Assembly (NCBI GenBank): GCA_964389685.1
Contig: CAYMFM010000047.1
Coordinates: forward strand, 1-29,012
DNA length: 29,012 nucleotides
From: G020353115 sp964389685
GTDB lineage: Bacteria > Bacteroidota > Bacteroidia > Bacteroidales > VadinHA17
Direction of reading: 5' to 3'
Below the pieces are notes generated by a model, which saw only the letters and a program-made list of their open reading frames with translations, searched no databases and was not told the DNA's origin. Positions 5,703 through 14,424 of the stretch are shown one piece after another (the stretch's first letter is position 1; each line of letters begins with the position of its first letter). Made by a program: the position numbers and the translations under genes.

Positions 5703-6416
5703 GATAAGTAGGCAGTAGGCAGTATGAAGTACGCATTAGCTAGTCCTCAGTCATCAGTCTGCAGTCCACAATCTTCAGTCAACAGTCTTCAGCCAACATT
5801 AAGTATGCAGTACGCAAATTGGTTATATCTTTAAGATGATAATATCCTATTAACTTAAATAAAATATTATGTTCAGAAAATTATTAGTTTACAAAAAGGC
5901 ATTCAACTTAGCCTTGGAAATTTTTAAAGTTTCAAAATTATTCCCGAAAGAAGAGATGTATTCGTTAACGGATCAGATTAGAAAGTCATCCAGGTCAGTT
6001 TGTGCTTGCATTGGTGAAAGTTATCGGAAAAGAGTTTATCCCAAACACTTTATTAGTAAACTTACAGATGCGGATAGTGAAAACAGTGAAACAATTGTCT
6101 GGCTTGATTTCGCGTTGGCATTTGAATACATTGAAAAAGAGTCCTACTCAAATTTATGCAATCAGGCTGAAGAGGTTGGTAAACTTCTGAATTATATGAT
6201 TGAAAATCCCGATAAGTTTGTAGTAAAATCTTAATTAAGTATGAAAAAATTATTCAGGAGTAGGAGATTTTACTAACAGGTAACTTACTAATTACAGTTA
6301 TCTAGATGAGATTTTAACTGTTTACTGCCTGCACTTTTCATTAAGAAAATAACCAATTGTAGTAGGTTGGATGGAATTCTAACTGCCTACTGCCTACTGC
6401 TTACTGCTTACTTATC
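5703..6416. mobile_element. Putative inverted-repeat cassette carrying a four-helix-bundle gene
   Basis: A 22-nt block at 5703-5724 is the reverse complement of 6395-6416 at 20 of 22 positions. Both arms are built from repeats of gcagtaggcagta or gcagtaagcagta. The left arm starts 5 bases after the dehydrogenase stop and the right arm ends directly at the rpe stop codon, so the cassette fills the whole intergenic space. Inside lie a ladder of cagtc-like repeats (5745-5795), the four-helix-bundle gene and about 160 bp of AT-rich sequence. There is no transposase and no obvious target duplication. Confidence 0.5.
5869..6234 (+). CDS. Four-helix-bundle protein (S23/IVP family)
   Basis: A 121-residue protein of the four-helix-bundle family named after open reading frames in 23S rRNA intervening sequences (S23/IVP), also related to the Avd accessory protein of diversity-generating retroelements. 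Family features are the opening KLLVYKKAFNLALEIFKVSK, the segment EMYSLTDQIRKSSRSVCACIGE, then EYIEKESYSNLCNQAEEVGKLLNYMI. It is predicted to be helical throughout, a small basic-faced pentamer in known structures. There is no 23S rRNA, reverse transcriptase or variable repeat nearby, so neither classical context applies. It is flanked by inverted repeats and sits alone between two core genes, which suggests a solo mobile copy. Biological role unknown. Confidence 0.85.
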   Translation: MFRKLLVYKKAFNLALEIFKVSKLFPKEEMYSLTDQIRKSSRSVCACIGESYRKRVYPKHFISKLTDADSENSETIVWLDFALAFEYIEKESYSNLCNQAEEVGKLLNYMIENPDKFVVKS

Positions 6417-7067
6417 TCAAATCTCCTTCAACTTCCTGATCATTGCAACCGGATCATCTGCACTGAAGACGGTATTACCCACAACGAAGACATCCACTCC
6501 TGCATCCCGCAGTTTACCAATATTCTGAAGTCCGACCCCACCATCCACCTGGATGCGTGCGGGGGATTCTGTCTGCCGGATCAGCTCTTTAAGCTTTCTG
6601 ATCTTCCGGTAGCTCGATTCAATGAACGACTGTGCTCCAAATCCCGGGTTTACCGTCATGTTCAATACCATATCCAGATCGGGAAGGATTGTTTCGAGGA
6701 GATGCACCGGAGTATGAGGATTGATGGCTACACCGGCATCCATGCCGAGTGATTTAATTGTCTGGACCGTACGGTGCAGGTGATTGCAGGTTTCGTAATG
6801 AATGGTGAGGATATCTGCTCCTGCTTCGTGAAACGATTCCAGATAACGGTCCGGATCCATGATCATCAGGTGAACATCCAACGGCTTTTTTGCCACTTTT
6901 TTTATCTGTTTGATGATGTGGAAACCGAAGGTGATATTCGGTACAAAGACACCATCCATGATATCCAGGTGGATCCAGTCGGCATCACTTTTATTGATCA
7001 TATCAATTTCTCCGGCAAGATTCAGAAAATCTGCCGTAAGGACAGAGGGTGCAATCAGATGGCTCAT
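6417..7067 (-). CDS. rpe: Ribulose-phosphate 3-epimerase
   Basis: Interconverts ribulose 5-phosphate and xylulose 5-phosphate in the pentose phosphate pathway, a cytosolic TIM-barrel metalloenzyme. Metal and catalytic residues are in place: H33 and D35 in WIHLDIMDG, H66 in DVHLM, and D175 in QVDGGV. The phosphate-binding end of the barrel is VFVVGNTVF. At 216 residues it has the standard length. The ATG at 7067 gives the usual N-terminus MSHLIAPSVL. It is on the same strand as the sigma factor upstream, but a clear terminator lies between them, so it probably has its own promoter in the short gap or depends on read-through. Confidence 0.96.
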   Translation of the reverse strand: MSHLIAPSVLTADFLNLAGEIDMINKSDADWIHLDIMDGVFVPNITFGFHIIKQIKKVAKKPLDVHLMIMDPDRYLESFHEAGADILTIHYETCNHLHRTVQTIKSLGMDAGVAINPHTPVHLLETILPDLDMVLNMTVNPGFGAQSFIESSYRKIRKLKELIRQTESPARIQVDGGVGLQNIGKLRDAGVDVFVVGNTVFSADDPVAMIRKLKEI

Positions 7068-7110
7068 AAAGAAGAGGAATATATGGATTCTTGTTTCCGT
7101 AAAAATAGCG

Positions 7111-7150
7111 ATAAAAAAAATAAAGAGAAAAACGAAATTCTCTCTTTATT
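7111..7150 (-). terminator. Terminator after the sigma factor gene
   Basis: Perfect 10-bp arms at 7119-7128 and 7141-7150. On the minus strand the stem runs into TTTTTTTTAT. It lies 41 bp beyond the sigma factor stop codon. Confidence 0.7.
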
Positions 7151-7191
7151 TTCTAACGGTATAATTAAAACGATCCGGGTCGCGGATTTTC

Positions 7192-8055
7192 TCAGCCAAG
7201 ATAGGTTTTCAGGATTTTACAGCGTGTCACATGTTTCAGCCGTTTAATGGCTTTCTCTTTGATTTGTCTCACCCGTTCGCGGGTTAAATTAAATTCTTCG
7301 CCAATCTCTTCCAGTGTGTGCGGATGCTTCCCATTCAGTCCAAAATAGAGGCGCACGATATTTGCCTCCCTGTTAGTCAGGGTATTCAATGCTCTTTCAA
7401 TCTCTTTTCTGAGCGAGTCTGTTAACAGCTCTTTGTCCGGACTGGGTGCATCCAGGCTAAGCAGCACGTCATACATATCCCCTTCTTCATCCTGTCCCAG
7501 CGGTGCATCCATTGATACATGCCGTCCGGCACTCTTAATGGCGTCTTTCACGTCGCTGGGAGCAAGCTCAAGTACATGAGCAATTTCACCATTGGTGGGT
7601 TCCCTTTCAAATCGTTGTTCCAGTTCAGCAAGCGTTTTATTGATCTTGTTTATCGAACCAATCTTGTTTAATGGTAATCGCACGATTCTGGCTTGTTCGG
7701 CCAGAGCCTGTAAAATCGATTGCCTGATCCACCATACGGCATAGGAAATGAATTTGAACCCCCGGGTTTCATCAAAACGCTGAGCTGCTTTGATCAGTCC
7801 AAGATTCCCTTCATTGATCAGATCCGGCAGGCTCAACCCCTGGTTTTGATACTGTTTTGAAACGGAAACAACAAAACGCAGATTCGCTTTAACAAGACGA
7901 TTCAATGCTTTCAAATCACCTTTATGTATCCTTCTCGCCAGTTCCACCTCTTCCTCTGCAGTAAGCAATTCCACCTTGCCGATTTCATGAAGGTATTTAT
8001 CAAGGGAAGGGGTTTCCCGGTTGGTAACCTGTTTGATGATCTTAAGTTGCCTCAT
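7192..8055 (-). CDS. rpoD: Primary RNA polymerase sigma factor (sigma-70 family)
   Basis: The housekeeping sigma factor of Bacteroidota type: 287 residues, no region 1.1 and no non-conserved insert. Region 1.2 spans about residues 16-48 (LDKYLHEIGKVELLTAEEE). Region 2 covers 50-120, with the core-binding DLINEGNLGLIKAAQRFD and the -10-melting FISYAVWWIRQSI. Region 3 covers 125-205 and region 4 217-280, with the helix-turn-helix TLEEIGEEFNLTRERVRQI. It ends in KTYLG as its relatives do. It should direct RNA polymerase to the TTTG/TAnnTTTG promoters seen elsewhere in the window. Monocistronic, with a terminator downstream. Confidence 0.96.
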   Translation of the reverse strand: MRQLKIIKQVTNRETPSLDKYLHEIGKVELLTAEEEVELARRIHKGDLKALNRLVKANLRFVVSVSKQYQNQGLSLPDLINEGNLGLIKAAQRFDETRGFKFISYAVWWIRQSILQALAEQARIVRLPLNKIGSINKINKTLAELEQRFEREPTNGEIAHVLELAPSDVKDAIKSAGRHVSMDAPLGQDEEGDMYDVLLSLDAPSPDKELLTDSLRKEIERALNTLTNREANIVRLYFGLNGKHPHTLEEIGEEFNLTRERVRQIKEKAIKRLKHVTRCKILKTYLG

Positions 8056-8280
8056 GCAAGGGTGGGATTTAGGACTACGACTTATACGTTTAACTAAAAT
8101 AAAAGGTTTCGAAGAATAACAGAAAAAAATGGGGAAAAATTAGAGTTTAATAATTATTTTAAATTACTGATAAACAAGTAGATATTTATCTCTTGTCATT
8201 ACATCGCTCCATACATGGATCAATTCAGGTGTAACAATCACCCTTTCCGGGAGATAAAATCTGTTTTTTTTATGATTTTC

Positions 8281-8311
8281 TTTGTCAGTATTCAGGATTT
8301 CTGTAATATTG
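8281..8311 (+). promoter_or_regulatory. Candidate rho promoter in a 408-bp gap
   Basis: TTTG (8281-8284), 19 nt, then TAATATTG (8304-8311), one mismatch from TAnnTTTG. It predicts a leader of about 145 nt before rho. Apart from this I see nothing in 8056-8463; the 68-codon frame there (8215-8421) has no coding character. Confidence 0.4.
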
Positions 8312-8463
8312 CATATAATTTCCATTTCAAATTTCTATTTGGTCATTTCCTTATACCCGTTTTATTAGAGCAATATTATTATTCCCGGTGGATTAATAAA
8401 TCAGTATATCCTTATTATTAGTAGAAGAGAATTGACCCACACAAACACTTCCAATTTAATTTT

Positions 8464-10059
8464 ATGTATGACATTCTTGAATTGAACAAAAAGCTCTTAC
8501 AGGATCTTCGTGAAATAGCAAAAGAATTGAAGATCAAAAGAGTAGAGTCCCTTCGGAAACAGGATCTGATCTATAAGATCCTGGATCAGCAGGCCATATC
8601 AGCAACCGAATCCAAACCAGGGGAGAAGAGGCCTTCGAAAGAGAGGAAACCCCAGGCAGAGAAATCAAAAAGGGAATCGGGAAAAGCCAAACGTGAAAAA
8701 TCACAGGCCAGGAGAGAGCGCAAACCGGTAAAACTTTTCAGCTCAGACATTGTGGATGAGCATGTTCCTGATCATACAATCGACAGGGAACAGGATGATG
8801 TGGCTGAATCCAGGGTCATTCCATCTGAAGAATATATAGCCCCCCAGGCGAAAGAGCAAAAGCGGGAGGTGCCTGAAAAAAAGCCCCGGGAAGATGAGTC
8901 GGGTAAGAAACCCGAGAAACGGGAAAAGAGTTATGATTTTGATGGGATAATTGTCAGTTCGGGTGTTCTTGAGATCATGCCGGACGGGTATGGTTTCCTG
9001 CGCTCGGCCGATTTCAATTACCTCAACTCTCCCGATGATATTTACGTTTCTCAATCCCAGATCAAACTGTTCGGTTTGAAAACCGGAGATTCGGTCAAAG
9101 GATCCATCCGGCCACCCAAGGATGGAGAAAAATATTTCCCGTTGATCAAGGTGGAGGAGATCAATGGCAGGTATCCGGACTATATCAGGGACAGGGTACC
9201 CTTTGATTACCTGACGCCCCTTTTCCCGGATGAAAAGTTTACGCTTACCCAACCCGGCGAAGGCAGTCTTTCGGTGAGGGTGATTGATATGTTTACCCCG
9301 CTTGGCAAAGGGCAGCGGGGACTGATCGTTGCCCAGCCAAAAACAGGGAAGACCATTCTCCTGCAGGAGGTGGCGAATGCTATTGCCAAGTATCAGCCGG
9401 AGGTCTATTTGATGATCCTCCTGATTGATGAACGGCCGGAGGAGGTTACCGATATGCAACGCAATGTTAACGGTGAAGTCATTGCATCGACCTTTGATGA
9501 ACCGGCTGAACGGCATGTCCGGGTAGCAAACATTGTTTTGGAAAAGGCGAAAAGGTTGGTTGAATGCGGGCATGATGTGGTTATTTTACTCGATTCGATC
9601 ACCCGTTTGGCTCGTGCTTTTAATACCATCTCCCCTGCATCCGGTAAGGTGTTATCGGGAGGAGTGGATTCCAATGCCCTCCACAAACCCAAACGGTTCT
9701 TTGGTGCTGCCAGGAATATTGAGGATGGCGGTTCACTGACCATCATCTCTACAGCACTGACCGAGACCGGCTCAAAGATGGATGATGTGATTTTCGAGGA
9801 GTTTAAGGGGACCGGTAACATGGAGCTTCAGCTTGACCGTAAACTTTCAAATAAACGGATCTTCCCCTCCATCGATATACCCGCATCAAGCACACGGCGT
9901 GAAGATCTTCTTCTGGATAAAAACATCCTGAATAAGATCTGGATTTTGCGGAATTACCTGACCGATATGAATGCGGTTGAAGCCATGGAATTTTTGCGTG
10001 ACAGGTTAATGCAAACCGAATCGAATGAGGAGTTCCTGATCTCCATGAACAGCGATTAA
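8464..10059 (+). CDS. rho: Transcription termination factor Rho
   Basis: A hexameric RNA-dependent ATPase that ends transcription of untranslated RNA. The order is: Rho N-terminal helical domain (residues 1-45); a highly charged, Lys/Arg/Glu-rich insertion of about 115 residues (46-160); the cold-shock RNA-binding domain (GVLEIMPDGYGFLRS, 167-181, onward); and the RecA-like ATPase. The P-loop is AQPKTGKT (290-297), the catalytic Glu lies in LIDERPEEV (E323), Walker B is VVILLD (372-377), and RFFGAARNIEDGGSLT (411-426) contributes to the inner RNA sites. At 531 residues it exceeds the roughly 420 of E. coli Rho only because of the insertion, which is common in this phylum and probably disordered. 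The start at 8464 is the first ATG and matches the conserved N-terminal domain. Confidence 0.97.
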   Translation: MYDILELNKKLLQDLREIAKELKIKRVESLRKQDLIYKILDQQAISATESKPGEKRPSKERKPQAEKSKRESGKAKREKSQARRERKPVKLFSSDIVDEHVPDHTIDREQDDVAESRVIPSEEYIAPQAKEQKREVPEKKPREDESGKKPEKREKSYDFDGIIVSSGVLEIMPDGYGFLRSADFNYLNSPDDIYVSQSQIKLFGLKTGDSVKGSIRPPKDGEKYFPLIKVEEINGRYPDYIRDRVPFDYLTPLFPDEKFTLTQPGEGSLSVRVIDMFTPLGKGQRGLIVAQPKTGKTILLQEVANAIAKYQPEVYLMILLIDERPEEVTDMQRNVNGEVIASTFDEPAERHVRVANIVLEKAKRLVECGHDVVILLDSITRLARAFNTISPASGKVLSGGVDSNALHKPKRFFGAARNIEDGGSLTIISTALTETGSKMDDVIFEEFKGTGNMELQLDRKLSNKRIFPSIDIPASSTRREDLLLDKNILNKIWILRNYLTDMNAVEAMEFLRDRLMQTESNEEFLISMNSD

Positions 10060-10335
10060 GAACCTTTTACGATAAGCTGACAAATTTCATAGATTATCCC
10101 TTTTCTTCCAATTACTTTTACTCCAATTTCCTGAACACTGCGAGCCATTTAGCCGGTTTGTATCGTTCCAAACCCGGTTGCCAGGAAGCTTGGGTGAATG
10201 CAATTTAATAATGAATTGAAAAATTGTGTTATAAATCAGGTTTATGAAATTCCATATCCAAACAATTTGTATTAATTTTATAGGTTCTGGACGAAAAAAT
10301 AAATGTTTGTTATTTAAATACTTAAAGAGATAAAA

Positions 10336-13300
10336 ATGGCTAAGAAAAAGAATTTTATTACCTGTGATGGGAACTATGCTGCATCTCATATTGCCTATAT
10401 GTTTAGTGAAGTTGCATGTATTTACCCGATTACGCCATCTTCCACTATGGCAGAAAACGTTGATGAGTGGTCTGCCCATGGTAGAAAAAATGTATTTGGA
10501 GAGCAAGTAAAAGTATCTGAAATGCAGTCTGAGGGAGGAGCCTCCGGTGCAGTTCACGGGTCACTGCAAGCAGGTGCTCTTACTTCAACTTATACAGCAT
10601 CTCAGGGATTGCTTTTAATGATACCTAACATGTATAAGATTGCTGCAGAACTTTTACCCGGCGTATTTCATGTAAGTGCCCGCAGTGTTGCTGCTCATGC
10701 TCTCTCTATTTTTGGTGATCATAGCGATATTTATGCTACTCGTCAGACAGGGTTTTCCTTGTTAGCAAGTGGTAGTGTCCAGGAAGTTATGGATCTTGCG
10801 GCTGTGTCTCATCTTGCTGCAATAAAAACCAGTTTGCCGTTCCTTCACTTTTTTGATGGATTCAGAACATCCAATGAGGTCCAAAAGGTTGAAGATATTG
10901 ACCAGGACGAGCTTGCTAAACTCATTGATTATGATGCACTTGGAAAATTCAGAGATAATGCTCTTAATCCTGAGCATCCTGTTACAAGAGGTACTGCTCA
11001 GAATCCGGATATTTTCTTCCAGGCTAAGGAAGCAATAAACAAGTTTTACGAACCGGTACCTGACCAGGTTGAAGCATATATGCAGGAAATTAAAAAACTG
11101 ACAGGCAGGGAATATCATCCTTTTAATTATTATGGAGCGCCTGATGCTGAGAATATTGTTATCGCGATGGGATCGGTTACAGATACCATCAGGGAAGTTG
11201 TGGATTGGCTGAATAAAAAAGGAGAAAAAGTCGGACTGATAGCAGTTCATCTATACAGACCATTTTCAGAAAAATATTTCCTGAAAGTTCTTCCTGAAAC
11301 AGTGAAAAAAATAGCTGTGTTAGATCGTACTAAAGAACCGGGTGCAAATGGAGAGCCGTTATATGTTGATGTCAGGAATCTTTTTTACGGAAAAGAAAAA
11401 ACACCTGAGATAATCGGAGGAAGATATGGCTTAAGCTCGAAAGATACAACACCGGCTCACATTATTTCGGTTTTTGATAATTTAAAGAGAAAAGAGTCAA
11501 AAAATCATTTTACTATTAGTATCGTTGATGATGTTACATTTACTTCATTGCCAATACCTGAGGATGTAGTGGTTGCTCCTGAAGGAAGTTATGAAGCAAA
11601 ATTCTATGGGATAGGAGGCGATGGAACTGTTGGAGCTAATAAAAATTCAATTAAATTAATTGGTGAGTCAACAGATAAATATTGCCAGGCATACTTTGAA
11701 TATGACTCAAAGAAATCGGGGGGCAGTACAATTTCTCACCTGCGGTTTGGTGATAATCCAATACAGTCGATTTATTATGTAAACACTCCCGACTTTGTAG
11801 CATGTCATGTTCCGGCATATCTATGGAAATTTAATATTTTGAAAGGTATTAAGAAAGGTGGAACTTTCCTTCTTAACAGTATCTGGAATGAGGAGGAAAC
11901 AAAGGATAAACTTCCTAATTCAATAAAGAAAATCCTTGCAGAAAAAGAGATTAACTTCTATATAATCAATGCAACAAATATTGCAGAAGAGATAGGGTTG
12001 GGTAATCGAACCAATTCTATTATGCAATCAGCTTTCTTTAAAGTTTCTGAGGTGATCCCATATGATTCATCTGTAAAAGAGATGAAAAATTTGATTAAGA
12101 AAACATACAGTATGAAGGGGGATAAGATTGTTAATATGAATTGGGCAGCCGTTGATAGGGGGGGTGATGTAATTAAAATTGATGTACCTGTAGAGTGGCA
12201 AGATCTGAAACCTGAAGTTCTGGAAAAAAGGAATAATGTTCCTGAATTTGTACGTGATGTGGCAGACCGGATCAACCGTCTTGAAGGAGACCAGGTTCCT
12301 GTCAGTGCTTTTGTTGGTAGAGAAGATGGTTCATTTCCGGCAGGGACTACACAGTATGAGAAACGTGGTGTTGCTGTTAATGTTCCGGAATGGATACCTG
12401 AAAATTGTATCCAGTGTAACCAGTGTGCTTATGTTTGTCCTCATGCCGCTATCCGTCCCTTCCTGTTAACAGATGAAGAATTGAAGAATGCACCTGAGGG
12501 AACGGAAACAATTGAAGGAAAAGGAGGAATTAAAGGATATCACTACAAGATACAGGTAAGTGTACTTGATTGTACAGGATGTGACAATTGTGTTGATGTT
12601 TGTCCGTCAAAAGAAAATTCACTTGTAATGAAACCTCTTGGAACTCAAAACGCTGAGATTGAAAGGTGGAATTATATGGATTTAAAGGTTGGATATAAAG
12701 AGAATATAGTGCCTAAGGATAAGACAGTTAAAAACAGTCAGTTTGCTAAGCCTTTGTTTGAATTTTCCGGTGCATGTCCGGGTTGTGGTGAAACGCCATA
12801 TATTAAAGAGGTAACCCAGTTATTTGGCGACAGGATGATGATAGCTAATGCAACCGGCTGCTCATCAATATATGGTGGCACAGCACCTTCATCTCCTTAT
12901 TGTACAAATGATAAAGGACATGGACCGGCATGGGCAAATTCGCTTTTTGAAGACAATGCTGAATATGGTTATGGAATGGCAAAAGGTGTTAACCAGTTGC
13001 GTAACAGAATTGCCTGGAAAATGAAAGATGCATTGAAAAATAATTTATCTGATGCTGCAAAAGATGCTTTCAAAGAATGGATTGATAATAAAGACAATGC
13101 TGAAGGATCACGTGTCGCTTCTAAGAAAGTGCTTGACATTCTTAAGGATGAAAAATCATCCGTTGCTAAAGAAATTCTTGATCTGAAGCAATACCTGGTT
13201 AAAAAATCCGTATGGGCATTTGGGGGTGATGGATGGGCTTATGATATTGGTTACGGAGGGCTTGATCATGTTCTGGCATCAGGTGATGATGTCAATATTC

Positions 13301-13857
13301 TTGTTCTGGATACCGAAGTTTATTCCAATACCGGGGGACAATCCTCAAAAGCAACTCCAATTGGAGCAGTTGCCAAATTTGCCGCTTCAGGGAAAAAGAT
13401 ACGTAAGAAAGATCTTGGTGCAATGGCTATGACTTATGGCTATGTGTATGTAACACAAGTTGCTATGGGGGCAAGCCAATCGCAATTTTTTAAGGTATTG
13501 AAAGAGGCTGAAGCTTATCCGGGACCTTCACTGATCATCGCGTATGCACCTTGTATTGCACATGGTCTTAAGAGAGGAATGCAACCACAGGCTGAAGAGA
13601 AAGCAGCAGTTGAAGCTGGTTATTGGCACTTGTATCACTATAATCCATTGCTTGAGGCAGAAGGGAAAAATCCATTTGTTCTGGATTCAAAAGAGCCTGA
13701 TTGGAATAAATTCCAGGATTTTCTTGATTCAGAAGTAAGGTTTGCATCCTTGACAAAATCATTCCCCGATGAGTCAAAAGTATTGTTCAAAGCGGCTAAA
13801 GAGAATGCCCAGTGGAGATATAATTATTACAAGCGTATGGCGGTAATGGATTTTTAG
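10336..13857 (+). CDS. nifJ: Pyruvate:ferredoxin (flavodoxin) oxidoreductase
   Basis: Single-chain PFOR, 1173 residues, converting pyruvate and CoA to acetyl-CoA and CO2 with reduction of ferredoxin. Domain I carries YPITPSS (30-36). The two-cluster ferredoxin domain has C691/694/697/701 and C746/749/752/756. The third cluster ligands C814, C817, C842 and C1073 are all present, spaced as in the Desulfovibrio africanus enzyme. The thiamine pyrophosphate site is GGDGWAYDIG (from about 963) to YSNTGGQSSKATP. It is complete and intact. It has its own terminator at 13888-13913 and a 276-bp upstream gap in which I found no convincing promoter. Codons are visibly more AT-ending than in neighbouring rho, def or comEC. 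It indicates an anaerobic or facultatively anaerobic host. Confidence 0.97.
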   Translation: MAKKKNFITCDGNYAASHIAYMFSEVACIYPITPSSTMAENVDEWSAHGRKNVFGEQVKVSEMQSEGGASGAVHGSLQAGALTSTYTASQGLLLMIPNMYKIAAELLPGVFHVSARSVAAHALSIFGDHSDIYATRQTGFSLLASGSVQEVMDLAAVSHLAAIKTSLPFLHFFDGFRTSNEVQKVEDIDQDELAKLIDYDALGKFRDNALNPEHPVTRGTAQNPDIFFQAKEAINKFYEPVPDQVEAYMQEIKKLTGREYHPFNYYGAPDAENIVIAMGSVTDTIREVVDWLNKKGEKVGLIAVHLYRPFSEKYFLKVLPETVKKIAVLDRTKEPGANGEPLYVDVRNLFYGKEKTPEIIGGRYGLSSKDTTPAHIISVFDNLKRKESKNHFTISIVDDVTFTSLPIPEDVVVAPEGSYEAKFYGIGGDGTVGANKNSIKLIGESTDKYCQAYFEYDSKKSGGSTISHLRFGDNPIQSIYYVNTPDFVACHVPAYLWKFNILKGIKKGGTFLLNSIWNEEETKDKLPNSIKKILAEKEINFYIINATNIAEEIGLGNRTNSIMQSAFFKVSEVIPYDSSVKEMKNLIKKTYSMKGDKIVNMNWAAVDRGGDVIKIDVPVEWQDLKPEVLEKRNNVPEFVRDVADRINRLEGDQVPVSAFVGREDGSFPAGTTQYEKRGVAVNVPEWIPENCIQCNQCAYVCPHAAIRPFLLTDEELKNAPEGTETIEGKGGIKGYHYKIQVSVLDCTGCDNCVDVCPSKENSLVMKPLGTQNAEIERWNYMDLKVGYKENIVPKDKTVKNSQFAKPLFEFSGACPGCGETPYIKEVTQLFGDRMMIANATGCSSIYGGTAPSSPYCTNDKGHGPAWANSLFEDNAEYGYGMAKGVNQLRNRIAWKMKDALKNNLSDAAKDAFKEWIDNKDNAEGSRVASKKVLDILKDEKSSVAKEILDLKQYLVKKSVWAFGGDGWAYDIGYGGLDHVLASGDDVNILVLDTEVYSNTGGQSSKATPIGAVAKFAASGKKIRKKDLGAMAMTYGYVYVTQVAMGASQSQFFKVLKEAEAYPGPSLIIAYAPCIAHGLKRGMQPQAEEKAAVEAGYWHLYHYNPLLEAEGKNPFVLDSKEPDWNKFQDFLDSEVRFASLTKSFPDESKVLFKAAKENAQWRYNYYKRMAVMDF

Positions 13858-13887
13858 AAAAGGAAAGAATTGGCACAATACAAAATT

Positions 13888-13913
13888 AGCGGTCCGGGTG
13901 ACCGCTTTTTTTT
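13888..13913 (+). terminator. nifJ terminator
   Basis: agcggtc-cggg-tgaccgct style stem followed by eight T residues, 30 bp after the nifJ stop. Confidence 0.85.
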
Positions 13914-13944
13914 GCTCTGTAGACTTTGAATAGCTACTTTTTGT

Positions 13945-13952
13945 TAACTTTG
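13945..13952 (+). promoter_or_regulatory. -7 box before ruvX-def
   Basis: TAACTTTG matches TAnnTTTG exactly, 30 bp before the ruvX ATG. The nearest TTTG (13925-13928) is 16 nt upstream, shorter than the usual 19-21, so the promoter is only a candidate. Confidence 0.45.
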
Positions 13953-13982
13953 TAATTTAAAATCTTTTTAAATAAATGAAGA

Positions 13983-14417
13983 ATGGTTCAGGGCAGAATG
14001 TTTGGTATTGATTATGGACGGAAGCGTGTGGGAATAGCAGTTTCCGACCCTGGCGGGATGATTGCCAATGGATTGAAAACCGTTCCATCAGCTGAGATAT
14101 GGGAATTCCTGGAGGAGTACCTCTCCAGGGAAAAGGTGATACGATTTGTTGTGGGATATCCAAGGAAACTGAACAATGATCCTTCACAGGCGATTGAATT
14201 TATTAATCCGTTTATTCGCAAATTGAGGAATAAGTATCCCTCTATTCCGGTTGAGCTTGTGGATGAACGCTTTACTTCCAGCCTTGCCAGGCAAGCGATG
14301 ATAGATGGTGGGCTTAAGAAAAAGGACAGGCAGGATAAAGCGCTTATCGATACCATCAGTGCTGCAATTATTCTGCAGTCATTTCTTGACCACCAGACCG
14401 CTGAAAATATAAAATGA
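13983..14417 (+). CDS. ruvX: YqgF/RuvX-type Holliday junction resolvase-like protein
   Basis: 144 residues of the YqgF/RuvX family, an RNase H-fold nuclease associated with 16S pre-rRNA 5' processing and proposed Holliday junction resolution. Visible motifs are FGIDYGRKRVGIAVSD (D10 as first acidic residue), FVVGYPRKLNNDPS, ELVDERFTS (E95 region) and KKKDRQDKALIDTISAAIIL with the last acidic residue. An ATG seven bases upstream is in another frame; this start gives the standard N-terminus. The peptide deformylase gene begins 7 bp after the stop, so the two are probably co-transcribed. Confidence 0.92.
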   Translation: MVQGRMFGIDYGRKRVGIAVSDPGGMIANGLKTVPSAEIWEFLEEYLSREKVIRFVVGYPRKLNNDPSQAIEFINPFIRKLRNKYPSIPVELVDERFTSSLARQAMIDGGLKKKDRQDKALIDTISAAIILQSFLDHQTAENIK

Positions 14418-14424
14418 ACAGGCA

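Noticed and set aside
5745..5795. CRISPR-like array from repeated cagtc motifs
   Set aside because: The repeats are only 5-8 bases at irregular spacing, with no unit of CRISPR length.
8215..8421. 68-codon frame before rho
   Set aside because: It is a hydrophobic, Phe/Tyr-rich product of AT-rich DNA containing the likely rho promoter; no family resemblance.
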